Part shown: positions 6,492 through 15,507 of the stretch, in pieces
How positions within the stretch are numbered: the first letter of the stretch is position 1
How the letters are laid out: every line of letters begins with the position of its first letter
Source of the DNA: a virus
DNA length: 24,542 bases
Strand: one strand, 5' to 3'
IMG/VR virus record: IMGVR_UViG_3300022745_000141
Location: 1 to 24,542 of that record
Notes under the pieces: model-generated
The model's database searches: none
Seen by the model: the letters and a program-made list of their open reading frames with translations, nothing else
What the model was told of the DNA's origin: nothing
Translations under genes and position numbers: made by a program

Positions 6492-9227
6492 TAAGTGGCT
6501 AACCGCCCTAGCCTGACTCGGTGTCTGATATGCCGAGGCATAGTTATTTAATGACTTCATGCCCATTTTCTTAGGCTGGGGCATCTGTTGCTGTTGTTGG
6601 GCCGGATGAGGCTGAGCTGACATAATTCCCAGCGGTGACATTGTGCTATCTAGCGGTTGACCCATAAACATCGAGAGACCGATTTTAGTCTTATATGGTA
6701 TCTGAATCCCGTTGTGAACTGCCTCAATCATTTGATGATTAATCTTCTCGTTCATGCGAGCGTATAATCCTGGATACAACGTGTTCAGATGTTTTAAATC
6801 ATCTTGAGTTACCGTTCCTTGTTTTATGTCTTTAAACACAATCAAAGGATTAAGCGCGATATCTAAAGCCCGATCATATTTAGCTTTGGCCGTTTTACTG
6901 ACTTTCGGTTCTCCATCAAGAGGAGACATTTTGTCCTTAGAGGGCCTAAGCGAGTTTAAATAATTTACAGCGTTTGTTTTTACTTGAGCAATGGCAACAC
7001 CGTGGTCAGGCATATAATGCCCTACTTGATCTTGGTCATCCATAAGAGGAGTGTTGTTAGCCTCAAGCTCTTGTAACTTCTTATCTAACTTCTCACGATC
7101 TTTTACATCAATAACAGCAGTCGGTAGCGCTACCTTGCCAGCGTTAAATATGGCCTGAGCGCCTTTGGCGATTTTAGTCTCGCCTTTTATTGTATTAGCG
7201 ATATAACTAACCATTTGTTTAAACGCTGTTGGATTTGATGCCACATCGGTTCCTACTGTAGCAAGTGCCGCTAATTCAGCAGCTTTTCCGCCGCCAGCAG
7301 AAGCAGCTAATTCATCTAAATGTGGCTGAGCTTTTAACAGTGCGTATTTTGCGGCATCGGATACGTTTTGCCATGCGCCAGATGGAGTGAACATATGGCT
7401 TAAAACGCCGGTCGGAGTCGTATTGGAATAACTTGCAATTCCAGGGATATGGCTTTTTGCAATTTGTAAATCCTCTAATAACTGCCCTTTACCTGGAAAA
7501 AGTCTTTCGGCAATCATGGGATCTAAATTCTGAGGACTAACCTGAGTTAAAAATTTGCTTGTTGATAATTTGCCTTGTTTACCCTCACCAAGCTCTAGTG
7601 AGTTTATTCTAAGGTCTCTTTGAATGGCTCTTTTGGCGAGAGTGTATTGATTTGGGAAATTCTTCTCCATAAAAGCATTTTTAGCTTCATTATCTAAAGA
7701 GAAAAACTTTGGAATTATTTTTGAATCATCAACATTTAAAGCCTTGCCAAGAACTTTCTTAATGCTCGATGCTTTGCCGAGTTTAGCGTTTACCCCAAAA
7801 TCACCCAATAAGGTTTTAAAATCAGAATAGTTTTTTCTAGTATCTAATAACTTGTTATAAGTTCCTTCAGGAACTAATTTAGCTTCTTCTGCTGCCTTAA
7901 GGCCGCCAGATTCTATTTCTTTAACCGCGTCTTTTGCTGCTTTCCAGATTTGAGCCTCTGGCCCTGGGCCACCAGGAGAAGCGTACATTGGAGCCATTTT
8001 GTCATTTATAAATTCATAAGTTTGTTTTGCACCACCGGCGGTATCTAATTTTAAAATCCTGTCGGATAGCTTATTTGCTAAATTGGCAAGATCTGCGTCC
8101 TCTGCGACATAGGGATGCTTTAATATTTTCTCTACAGCATTAAGCTTAATTTCATTGCTTAATGGTGCCTTGTATAACTCCTTGTCAAGCTCATCAAACG
8201 ACTTACTTATTGGCTCATATATTTCGTTTAATTTGTTTCTTGTGCCTTCAACAAGTCTTGATTTAATTTGAGAGTCTGGAATGTCTGCACGATATTTCAA
8301 CAAATCTTCAACGTGATTTCTTAGAATATCATCAGTGGCCACACGCTCATTTCTCAATATGGTTCCAGTCACGGTTGGGTTATGACTTGTTAGCTCTGCC
8401 AAATCCCTCATTGTTTTATCTTTTAGAAGAGTTCCAGTTGGCGGCTCAGCGCCCAATCTCTCGAACGCGGCAGAAACATCTTTAGCCATCGGTGATTGTT
8501 CTGAGGCGGCGTTTTTTAAAATCTGTAATCTATCGCCTTCTAAACTTTTCATCATCTCAGGAGATAGGGGCTCTTCTTCGATAATATTTTTAACGGTGTT
8601 TAAACTACTGTTAACTTTGTTTCCAAATTTAGCCTTCCATAACTCACCGCCGGCACCTGTTAAACCACCAATGCCCCCACCCAATAATCCAGCTAAACCA
8701 ATATTGGCAGCGGCGGTTCCAATGTTTTGTTGAGGATCAGAAAGCATCATTTTAGATACTTCATCACCGCCTTGGAATATTGCGCCTTCAATTGCGCCTT
8801 TAATTGCCTTGGCACCAATGCGTGATGCAAGGCCTGCTTCTGCACCGCCTAACCCAAGAGCCTCAGCGCCAGTTGCTCCAGCAGTTTCCATTGCGCCAGC
8901 AGCTCCAGCGGCAGCACCGCCAGTTAACAGTGATGGCAGAGCAAGCCCCGCCATTTGTCCCAGCATGTGACTGCCAGGATTTTCTTCTCTACGTCTTAGA
9001 ATGTCACGTCTTTTAACTCCGGCCAATCGCTCAGCTAGAGTCCCAACACCAAAAGTTGCAGCACTAAGAGCGCCCTCACCAAACGTCTTTGCTTTATCCG
9101 CAAAAGAAGTATCGGGAGCTTCTTGCTCACCAATAAGATCATCTAAACCTTCTGGCTCGTTTTGAGCGGCCACAGGCGTAGCGTGTCCTATTAACTGATC
9201 TAGTCCTTCTGGTTCATTGTTAGGCAT
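6483..9227 (-). CDS. Large internal virion / DNA-ejection protein, 914 aa
   Basis: The N-terminus carries a tandem repeat, NEPEGLDQLIG (residues 4-14) and NEPEGLDDLIG (23-33). Residues about 95-200 contain several Ala/Gly/Leu-rich hydrophobic stretches (for example LALPSLLTGGAAAGAAGA and IGLAGLLGGGIGGLTG) that could insert into a membrane. The rest is mostly charged amphipathic helix. The C-terminus has a Gln/Pro/Met-rich tail (QQQQQMPQP). Size, helical composition, glycine-rich hydrophobic segments and position just upstream of the fibres match the internal ejection proteins of short-tailed phages, which form a conduit across the envelope. No lytic transglycosylase or peptidase motif is recognised. 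It overlaps the 833-aa gene's stop by one base. Confidence 0.65.
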   Translation of the reverse strand: MPNNEPEGLDQLIGHATPVAAQNEPEGLDDLIGEQEAPDTSFADKAKTFGEGALSAATFGVGTLAERLAGVKRRDILRRREENPGSHMLGQMAGLALPSLLTGGAAAGAAGAMETAGATGAEALGLGGAEAGLASRIGAKAIKGAIEGAIFQGGDEVSKMMLSDPQQNIGTAAANIGLAGLLGGGIGGLTGAGGELWKAKFGNKVNSSLNTVKNIIEEEPLSPEMMKSLEGDRLQILKNAASEQSPMAKDVSAAFERLGAEPPTGTLLKDKTMRDLAELTSHNPTVTGTILRNERVATDDILRNHVEDLLKYRADIPDSQIKSRLVEGTRNKLNEIYEPISKSFDELDKELYKAPLSNEIKLNAVEKILKHPYVAEDADLANLANKLSDRILKLDTAGGAKQTYEFINDKMAPMYASPGGPGPEAQIWKAAKDAVKEIESGGLKAAEEAKLVPEGTYNKLLDTRKNYSDFKTLLGDFGVNAKLGKASSIKKVLGKALNVDDSKIIPKFFSLDNEAKNAFMEKNFPNQYTLAKRAIQRDLRINSLELGEGKQGKLSTSKFLTQVSPQNLDPMIAERLFPGKGQLLEDLQIAKSHIPGIASYSNTTPTGVLSHMFTPSGAWQNVSDAAKYALLKAQPHLDELAASAGGGKAAELAALATVGTDVASNPTAFKQMVSYIANTIKGETKIAKGAQAIFNAGKVALPTAVIDVKDREKLDKKLQELEANNTPLMDDQDQVGHYMPDHGVAIAQVKTNAVNYLNSLRPSKDKMSPLDGEPKVSKTAKAKYDRALDIALNPLIVFKDIKQGTVTQDDLKHLNTLYPGLYARMNEKINHQMIEAVHNGIQIPYKTKIGLSMFMGQPLDSTMSPLGIMSAQPHPAQQQQQMPQPKKMGMKSLNNYASAYQTPSQARAVSHLRH

Positions 9228-11728
9228 TATTTAATTCCTAATTGTTGTCTTGCTGCTGCCCATTTTGGATTATTTTTATTAGCCGGATCCATGGCCCAAG
9301 CTTTTATATTGTTTAATTTTTGTCTATCAATACCCATGGCATTTTCTTGGAATAATTTAGGATCAATCTGATACTGCTCTAAAGTTGGATAAGACACTCT
9401 TGGACTTGCATAATCCTCTAATTGTTTTCTTCTTAGAGCCCGATCTTCTGGAGAATCAGTTTTACCAGGTTTAAATTGCTCCATTAGTTTTTTATTTTCT
9501 TCTGGGTTAAATCTTCCAGTTAATTCTTTATTCAGCTCAGCAATAGCTGCATTAAGCTGACTTTCTTGAGCGCCTGAAAAGGCTCGTTGAGGATGTGCTA
9601 AAGCATAACCAGGGGTTTGAACTTTATTTACCATATCCCACGCTTTTAAAACTTGAATGCGTTTATGTGCCAGATCAGCCGCTTTTGCAGCCTCTTCTCT
9701 AGCCTTTGCTTGATCATGGGCTGGGATAGTATTTAGCAATAAAGCAGGATTGGCACCTTGTTTTACTGCTCCTTGAATTTGTTCTTTAATCTGCAATGGG
9801 CGCGTAATTTGATCGGTTTGCATCTGCCATTTGCCAAGCTCTTGTTGAAGACGAGCTTTAGCCATTGGGTCTTTCGCGTTAGCAATTGCTTCTTGCATTT
9901 TTAATCCAGCAATATCACGAGCATTTGCAATGGTCATGATACGGGCATCTCTTAAATTGCCCATTTCTCTAAGATTATCATCAAGCATACTTTTCTTTTT
10001 ACCTAGGTCGATCTCTTGGGATCTAACATCGTTTTCAATTGCTTGATTAAGATATTTAGCAGCAGCGTTTTCTTGGTGAGTAAGGCCGGATCCAATACCT
10101 CCTAAGATAAGCCCAATAGAAGTAGCAATTTTTTGCCCAGTTCCCATATTGTGAAATAATCTGTTGGCATCAACGTGACCATTTGCGTAGTCAGCCATCA
10201 AAGCTTGTCTTCGTTCTTGGATTGGTTTTAATTGCTCTTGGTAGTCTTTATTGGCTTGCTCAATCTGCCCCATTTGTTCATGGGCAATGTCGGCTTCTTG
10301 TTCTCCAAGACCTCCTTGAACACCGGCCTCTAATTTAAGTCCTTTTTGATATTGATCAGAACCAGGCATCTGTCCAAGGCCTGGGCTAGGACTAGGTATG
10401 GAAGGAGCCTGCCCTGCTCCTTGTTGCATTTGTAGTTCAGCGCCTTGAGCAGGATTAGCCGCATATTTAGCATTAATAGCGTCTTCTTCTGCCTTATCCG
10501 TTACATCAAGCTGCTTCTTAATTGCATCAGTAGCAGCTAAAGTTGGCCCAGCTCCGATAATATTAGCTCCAGTTGCAATAGCCAATTCTTGTGGGGTCAT
10601 TTGAGAAGCGTCTGGCCTTCCAGTCATTGTTGTGGTTAACCAATCTGGAAGTGGATTTTTAGATTCTTTAACTGGGTCTTTTAGAGATAAATCTGGAGCT
10701 TCTTGAGGGGCTTCTTCAACGCCTACCTCCATCCCACCTTTATAAAAATTAGACTTAGGATCTACTTTTTTTTTTGACATTACTTGCTTAACAAATTCAG
10801 CCGCGCCTTTTACAGGGTCATCGCCTTGCATAACATGACGAGGGATAACAACTTCGCCAGGAGATAGCATCGCTGGAACTGTGTCGTTAGAATAGCTGTC
10901 ACCGTGAACTTTAGCCTTACCTGGAACTGATCCGCCTTCTTTCATTCCACAAATTCTCTGAGCGATAGAAGAAGATGGCCCATCAATCATACCGCCTTTG
11001 GCTTTTGCTTGAGGCATCATAGATGCTCCCAAAACAGTACCAGCTCCTCCAAGCAAACCACCAATGATACCATTTTGTGCTTGTTGATTGCCTGCTGCAA
11101 CTCCTGCATTAATTTGATTAATGCCTAGTTGGTTCTGATTCTGAGAATTGATCGCGCTCTGGGCTAGGCCTTGTTGACCTTGTGCAAATTGATTGGCTCC
11201 GCTTAAAGCACCGGCTTGCTGTCCTACTTGTTGACCGGCTAATTGTGCCATCTGAGCCTGTTGGTTCTGCAACTGCTGTTGAGCTGCCAACTGTTGTTGT
11301 GCTCGCATAATCGCAGCTTGTCCTGTGGCTTGCTGTTGAAGCGCTCCGCCTTGCATCGCTGCTTGACGCGCTAAAAGACCGGCATTAGCTCCGGCACCAC
11401 GTTGTGAGGCCATAAGAGCTGCTTGGTTCTGTGCGTTTTGACCTGTGGTCTGAGCTAACTGTGCAAGAGCAGGATTAGGGCCCTGTCCTTGAGCTTGTTG
11501 TCCTAATTGATTAGCTAAGGCTTGTTGTTGAGCAAATACATTAGATTGATTGCCAATACCGCCTTGAGCTTGGAGTGCTTGAGCAAAAGCCATTTGTTTA
11601 GCTAGGGCATCCTGGCCCTGACCGTATGCTTGACCAAAGTTAGAGCCCAAATTAGCAGGATTGACAAATTTTGATTGATCTACCTTGAAATCATTATTTG
11701 CGCCTAAAAGACCACCTAAAAAACCCAT
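9227..11728 (-). CDS. Large internal virion / ejection protein, Gln-Ala-Gly-rich, 833 aa
   Basis: It begins MGFLGGLLGANN. Residues about 30-230 are extremely rich in Gln, Ala and Gly, predicted as long helix or coiled coil. A hydrophobic glycine segment (GIIGGLLGGAGTVLGASMM) lies near 220-240. Next comes a motif seen in many phage ejection or tail-associated proteins: GGM, GGSVPGKAKVHGDSYSNDTV and then PAMLSPGEVVIPRHVM. The C-terminal half is charged helix with a second Gln/Pro patch. The AGGAG ribosome binding site is well placed. Together with the 914-aa protein it likely travels inside the capsid and is ejected with the DNA. No enzymatic domain is visible. Confidence 0.7.
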   Translation of the reverse strand: MGFLGGLLGANNDFKVDQSKFVNPANLGSNFGQAYGQGQDALAKQMAFAQALQAQGGIGNQSNVFAQQQALANQLGQQAQGQGPNPALAQLAQTTGQNAQNQAALMASQRGAGANAGLLARQAAMQGGALQQQATGQAAIMRAQQQLAAQQQLQNQQAQMAQLAGQQVGQQAGALSGANQFAQGQQGLAQSAINSQNQNQLGINQINAGVAAGNQQAQNGIIGGLLGGAGTVLGASMMPQAKAKGGMIDGPSSSIAQRICGMKEGGSVPGKAKVHGDSYSNDTVPAMLSPGEVVIPRHVMQGDDPVKGAAEFVKQVMSKKKVDPKSNFYKGGMEVGVEEAPQEAPDLSLKDPVKESKNPLPDWLTTTMTGRPDASQMTPQELAIATGANIIGAGPTLAATDAIKKQLDVTDKAEEDAINAKYAANPAQGAELQMQQGAGQAPSIPSPSPGLGQMPGSDQYQKGLKLEAGVQGGLGEQEADIAHEQMGQIEQANKDYQEQLKPIQERRQALMADYANGHVDANRLFHNMGTGQKIATSIGLILGGIGSGLTHQENAAAKYLNQAIENDVRSQEIDLGKKKSMLDDNLREMGNLRDARIMTIANARDIAGLKMQEAIANAKDPMAKARLQQELGKWQMQTDQITRPLQIKEQIQGAVKQGANPALLLNTIPAHDQAKAREEAAKAADLAHKRIQVLKAWDMVNKVQTPGYALAHPQRAFSGAQESQLNAAIAELNKELTGRFNPEENKKLMEQFKPGKTDSPEDRALRRKQLEDYASPRVSYPTLEQYQIDPKLFQENAMGIDRQKLNNIKAWAMDPANKNNPKWAAARQQLGIK

Positions 11729-11729
11729 T

Positions 11730-12125
11730 CTATTCTCCTAATTCAAGTCCCAATAATACTTGGGGTAAACTCATAAAGCCATGATCCTGGGCTCTATTAA
11801 TAGTACCGTTGTCTACCGAATAAGCTAGTATTCTTTTGACGCCGCGCTCTCGAGCACAAAAGATCAATTCATCTATAATTTCATCTAAAGCATGATGCCT
11901 GGCGACCCCAGGAGCGTATGGATTTGACACCAAACCGTCAATCATTGCCAGAGATCCCTCACACATCCTTAAAAACCCAGCCGCAATAGCTAGATTGTCT
12001 TTAAAGGCCACAAATCCAGTCTTGGCTAAATCTTCGGCCATTGCAGGGTCAAGACCTCTAAATTTTAACCAATGTTCAATCAAAGAGTAATGCTCAGGCG
12101 CATAATAACTCCTTAGCCTGATCAT
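11730..12125 (-). CDS. GNAT-like N-acetyltransferase-fold protein, 131 aa
   Basis: The length and pattern fit a compact GNAT fold: an N-terminal helix pair (EHYSLIEHWLKFRGL), a strand turning into GFVAFKDNLAIAAGFLRM, a central strand SLAMIDGLVSNP, then helix ALDEIIDELIFCARERGVKRILAYS and a C-terminal strand ending in LLGLELGE. In true GNATs the acetyl-CoA pyrophosphate loop (Q/R-x-x-G-x-G/A) follows the central strand. Here the corresponding region (NPYAPGVARHHAL) is a weak match, so catalytic activity is uncertain. It sits between the hub-like and ejection genes, with an ATGA overlap upstream and one base to the next start. Similar proteins are common in this place in short-tailed phages. 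Substrate unknown. Confidence 0.6.
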   Translation of the reverse strand: MIRLRSYYAPEHYSLIEHWLKFRGLDPAMAEDLAKTGFVAFKDNLAIAAGFLRMCEGSLAMIDGLVSNPYAPGVARHHALDEIIDELIFCARERGVKRILAYSVDNGTINRAQDHGFMSLPQVLLGLELGE

Positions 12126-15100
12126 CCGACTGACACCGTTTGTTTGAGTTTTGGAGTTTGAGCCTTAACGCCGATCTGGAAGTTAATGCCCGACATATTA
12201 AACCCAGCGCCAGGAGTGCCGCCAGCCGTATAACTCTCTTGGATCTGAACCTGAACGGTTTGAAGTTTCTGTTGTCTGAAATAAACCTGCCATTGCTCTA
12301 AAGCATCAGCGCTATCTGGGTTAATAACACTCGATTGAGTGTACCCATCGTAATCGTAAGCAATATTACACGTAAGAGTGTGAGGACTTAAATAATCCCC
12401 AATAAAAGTAAAGAAGTAAGCTCGCTCAAATCCCTGAACCCCTGAAATATTCATAGGGCCAGTCGTAAACGACATTAAAACAGGGCTTGCCGTGGTGCCA
12501 TCATAGTATTGACCGGCAGTTTCTTTAAATACCGCGCCTGATGAATTAATGAACGTGTGAACGTCATCATAAATCGTGCTTGATACCATTGGGATGCCGG
12601 TAAATGTACCCCATTGCCCAAAGAAGTAATCGTATACAAGAGTAATATCGTTAGACATTGCAAATCGAACTTGGTTGGTTCCTAGAATATTCACAGCACT
12701 CACAACATCATAAGAATTGTAAGCCTCAACTGGAGCCCCGATATAAGTTACCTGCATTGAGCGGTTTAATAACCAAATGCCTTTTTTGGACTGAAACATC
12801 AATCCTTCGGGAGTCTGAACTATTGATTGCTTGTTACTACAGCCCGCAATTGATGAAATGTAAATAGGTTCTGAGAAATCGTTATTTGCCCCGGTGTTAT
12901 CCGGGCCAGTTCCAGTGATGTAAAAAATATCATTTTCTTTAAAGATAATTAATTTGTCATCCATTACCGCAAGAGCCGTGATGGGGCCAGAGGATACGTT
13001 AGCATTAGCATTCGGGCCGACGTAGATCGTGAACAAATCACTCATTTCTATAGGAGTAGCTTCGATAATCTGTTTTGAATACCAGATTACGTTTCTGTCT
13101 TCCGCATCAACTGAAAACAGTCGAGATTTGTAAATAGTCATACTTGATGAAGCGGGGGGAGCAATATTCTCAACGACTCCGCCAGTTGTATAAAGTAATT
13201 GAGAACCTGCCAGAGTCGAACCGGGATTAAATCGAACGTAATCAACAGTAGGATCGTTGGCCAACGTATAACCTAAAGAGTTAAAAGTCTGCTGAGCAGT
13301 AGACCACTGATAAAGATTTATTCTTACGTTGTTAGTTATGCTCTTATCTGTAACTCGAAGAGTTGGTACGGTAATAGTTAATCCGCGACTTCCAGGAGCC
13401 GCAGCCGTAATAACCGCTGAACTAACAAAGGCCGCAACAGATGGAGCTGATCTGTGAATATTTCCAGAAGAGTCAGTCCATTCATAAACGGCGATAAAAT
13501 AATAATCCTGAATAGTAACATCTGAGCCGGTGTTGTGTACCGTAATACAATCGGCCTTAGTTGAATTGTTTAGAATATCCAAGTCTGGGTATAAGTTAAA
13601 TCCTAACTCGACAGGCCTACGTCCATCGTACATTCTAACCAACCCACCTGATAGTATCAGTGAATTAGCTGCCTCAACGCTTTGAATGTCCTGGGTTCCA
13701 ATAGTGATCTTTTCTAAATTAATTCCTAACTGAATCTGAAAAGCGCCGTTTGTTGCATCTTCGGTTAAAACCAAATCCTGATATAAATAAGCAAATGTTG
13801 CGACATTAGAATTTACGCTCACCGAATACATATTGTTTACGGTGTAGCCACCTGAATTTGACTCAGCGATTTTGCTTACGACTTTACCGGATGAGTTTAA
13901 AAGAAAATAAGTCGGCTGTGAGGTATAGTTTGTAATGCCGTCGCCGCCAGATGACGAGGTTGCAATAGTGTCTCGATTTGCCGAGTAAACCCCGATAACA
14001 TAAACCGAACCGTTAACAATGAATGAACGACTCGCAAGCCCCAAGGATCTGCACAAGGAGTTTTTAGTTAAGGTAGACGGAGACCCAATATTTGTAGCGC
14101 GAGTTGAATAAGTAATTCTTCTGTCTTGAAGTTTGTAGATGCTTATATCAACCAACCAGTCACAAAATATTGTGAGGGTTCCGCCAGTGGCAGACGAGGT
14201 AACGTTTTTAATCGTTTCTCCTATAACGGGAGATATTGTGCCTGCCGATCCAACCTGAGCAATAGAAGTGTCAATTGTTATAGAGGTAATTGTATTGGTC
14301 GACTCTTTTACACCGGAAATGCAAATATAAGTAGGGCCGCCGCTTGTATCAGCGCACATTGAAATAAAATCACCGTTAATGGAAAATGATGTAGCGCTAG
14401 AAAGCGTTAGAGAAGAGTTCAATGTCTTAACATTTATTGGCCCAGTTCCATACGTGGTGTTCCACGCCATGTAAAGGATGTCATTAGCAACGACCCCATC
14501 ATAAGATGGGCGATAGGTTAAGGTGGCACCGCTTAAAATGTTGGTATTTGGTTTGTAATTAGTTGCCACGGTTACGGCAGCAACAGGACTTGTTGGCGTT
14601 GCTGTTGGAATAGCTATATATTGAATATCGTAATTACTTGATCCGGCATCGGTTGAAAAAAGAATAATAAAATAGTTACCAAGTAAGAAGACTTTAGGCG
14701 ATCCATTAGTAGTCCCGGCAGTTGCCGTAATAGTTGTTGGTTGAACAACAAATGCCCCGGTATTTGAATCAAGAATTGAATAATAAAACGCTGGGGGAGT
14801 TGCACCCCAGTTAGCACTAGGATCAATCTCAGTATACACAACACAAATCAATCCATTTGACGCTACAACCGAGTCAACCTGTCCTTTAGATAAAGGCGAT
14901 TTAATAAGAGACATGCTCTCATTGTTGGCCGTTTGGAACGAGCCTTGATTAGTCCAAGAGTTTAAACCTGAATTGTAAGAATAAAGGCTATCGGAAACTC
15001 CGATTAGGTTCCCACCAAATGTTGAAAGATATGCACTAGAACTTAGCGCTGTCAGATTTGAATATCCGTTTCTCTTCTTTAAGAGCCCAGTCTTATCAAA

Positions 15101-15211
15101 GATGCTATTTTGAAGATCAGAAAACTTCCCAATAGGGATTTGCTTCGGATCGCTCTTAGTGTCAACGCCTTGTGCAAAGTTAAAAGCAACTGTATTTTTT
15201 TGTAGCGCCAT
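12122..15211 (-). CDS. Large virion protein, candidate tail hub / portal-closure protein (P22 gp10-like role)
   Basis: 1029 aa, beta-rich, no membrane segments. The N-terminus (NFAQGVDTKSDPKQIPIGKF) and the following KRNGYSNL segment are typical of a family of large structural proteins encoded after the connector in short-tailed phages. Recurrent strands of the form I-Y-K-S-R-L-F, LAVMDDKLIIFKENDIFYIT and SKKGIWLLN suggest a beta-propeller-like repeat, as in P22 gp10, which plugs the portal after packaging and binds the tail needle or fibres. That assignment rests on pattern and position rather than a firm family match. One-base and four-base overlaps join it to the 98-aa gene and the GNAT-like gene, indicating coupled translation. 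Confidence 0.6.
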   Translation of the reverse strand: MALQKNTVAFNFAQGVDTKSDPKQIPIGKFSDLQNSIFDKTGLLKKRNGYSNLTALSSSAYLSTFGGNLIGVSDSLYSYNSGLNSWTNQGSFQTANNESMSLIKSPLSKGQVDSVVASNGLICVVYTEIDPSANWGATPPAFYYSILDSNTGAFVVQPTTITATAGTTNGSPKVFLLGNYFIILFSTDAGSSNYDIQYIAIPTATPTSPVAAVTVATNYKPNTNILSGATLTYRPSYDGVVANDILYMAWNTTYGTGPINVKTLNSSLTLSSATSFSINGDFISMCADTSGGPTYICISGVKESTNTITSITIDTSIAQVGSAGTISPVIGETIKNVTSSATGGTLTIFCDWLVDISIYKLQDRRITYSTRATNIGSPSTLTKNSLCRSLGLASRSFIVNGSVYVIGVYSANRDTIATSSSGGDGITNYTSQPTYFLLNSSGKVVSKIAESNSGGYTVNNMYSVSVNSNVATFAYLYQDLVLTEDATNGAFQIQLGINLEKITIGTQDIQSVEAANSLILSGGLVRMYDGRRPVELGFNLYPDLDILNNSTKADCITVHNTGSDVTIQDYYFIAVYEWTDSSGNIHRSAPSVAAFVSSAVITAAAPGSRGLTITVPTLRVTDKSITNNVRINLYQWSTAQQTFNSLGYTLANDPTVDYVRFNPGSTLAGSQLLYTTGGVVENIAPPASSSMTIYKSRLFSVDAEDRNVIWYSKQIIEATPIEMSDLFTIYVGPNANANVSSGPITALAVMDDKLIIFKENDIFYITGTGPDNTGANNDFSEPIYISSIAGCSNKQSIVQTPEGLMFQSKKGIWLLNRSMQVTYIGAPVEAYNSYDVVSAVNILGTNQVRFAMSNDITLVYDYFFGQWGTFTGIPMVSSTIYDDVHTFINSSGAVFKETAGQYYDGTTASPVLMSFTTGPMNISGVQGFERAYFFTFIGDYLSPHTLTCNIAYDYDGYTQSSVINPDSADALEQWQVYFRQQKLQTVQVQIQESYTAGGTPGAGFNMSGINFQIGVKAQTPKLKQTVSVG

Positions 15212-15507
15212 TAGTACACAAACAGGCTAACTGTAGCCGTCCCACTTGAGTTAAGAGTTAATGTGGAAGAGTTAAACGCAGCCGAACGGTATATTTGAAC
15301 CGCAGCATTTACGTCAACAATAAACCAACCTTGCGGAGTACGCCCCAAGAGGTGATTAATCACGTTGTCACCACTCACTAAACTAATATTGTTTAGCTGA
15401 TTGCCAAAGTTAATGGGCTGATTGATAACCGGCTGAAGAACAGATGACCATCTCGATTGCATCATCATGAACTGGCGGGAATCGTCTTGAAAGATCGGGA
15501 GTATCAT
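15211..15507 (-). CDS. Small structural protein, 98 aa
   Basis: A beta-rich protein with an N-terminal helix (DDSRQFMMMQSRWSSVLQPV), a segment NNISLVSGDNVINHLLGRTP with the recurring pattern L-x-x-G-x-N-x-I-x-H-x-L-G-R, and alternating strands ending TVSLFVY. I recognise this small protein as a common neighbour of connector and hub genes in short-tailed phages, without an agreed function. It starts directly after the connector stop (TAAATG) and overlaps the next gene by one base, so it is cotranslated with both. It may be a minor tail or connector component. Confidence 0.65.
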   Translation of the reverse strand: MILPIFQDDSRQFMMMQSRWSSVLQPVINQPINFGNQLNNISLVSGDNVINHLLGRTPQGWFIVDVNAAVQIYRSAAFNSSTLTLNSSGTATVSLFVY

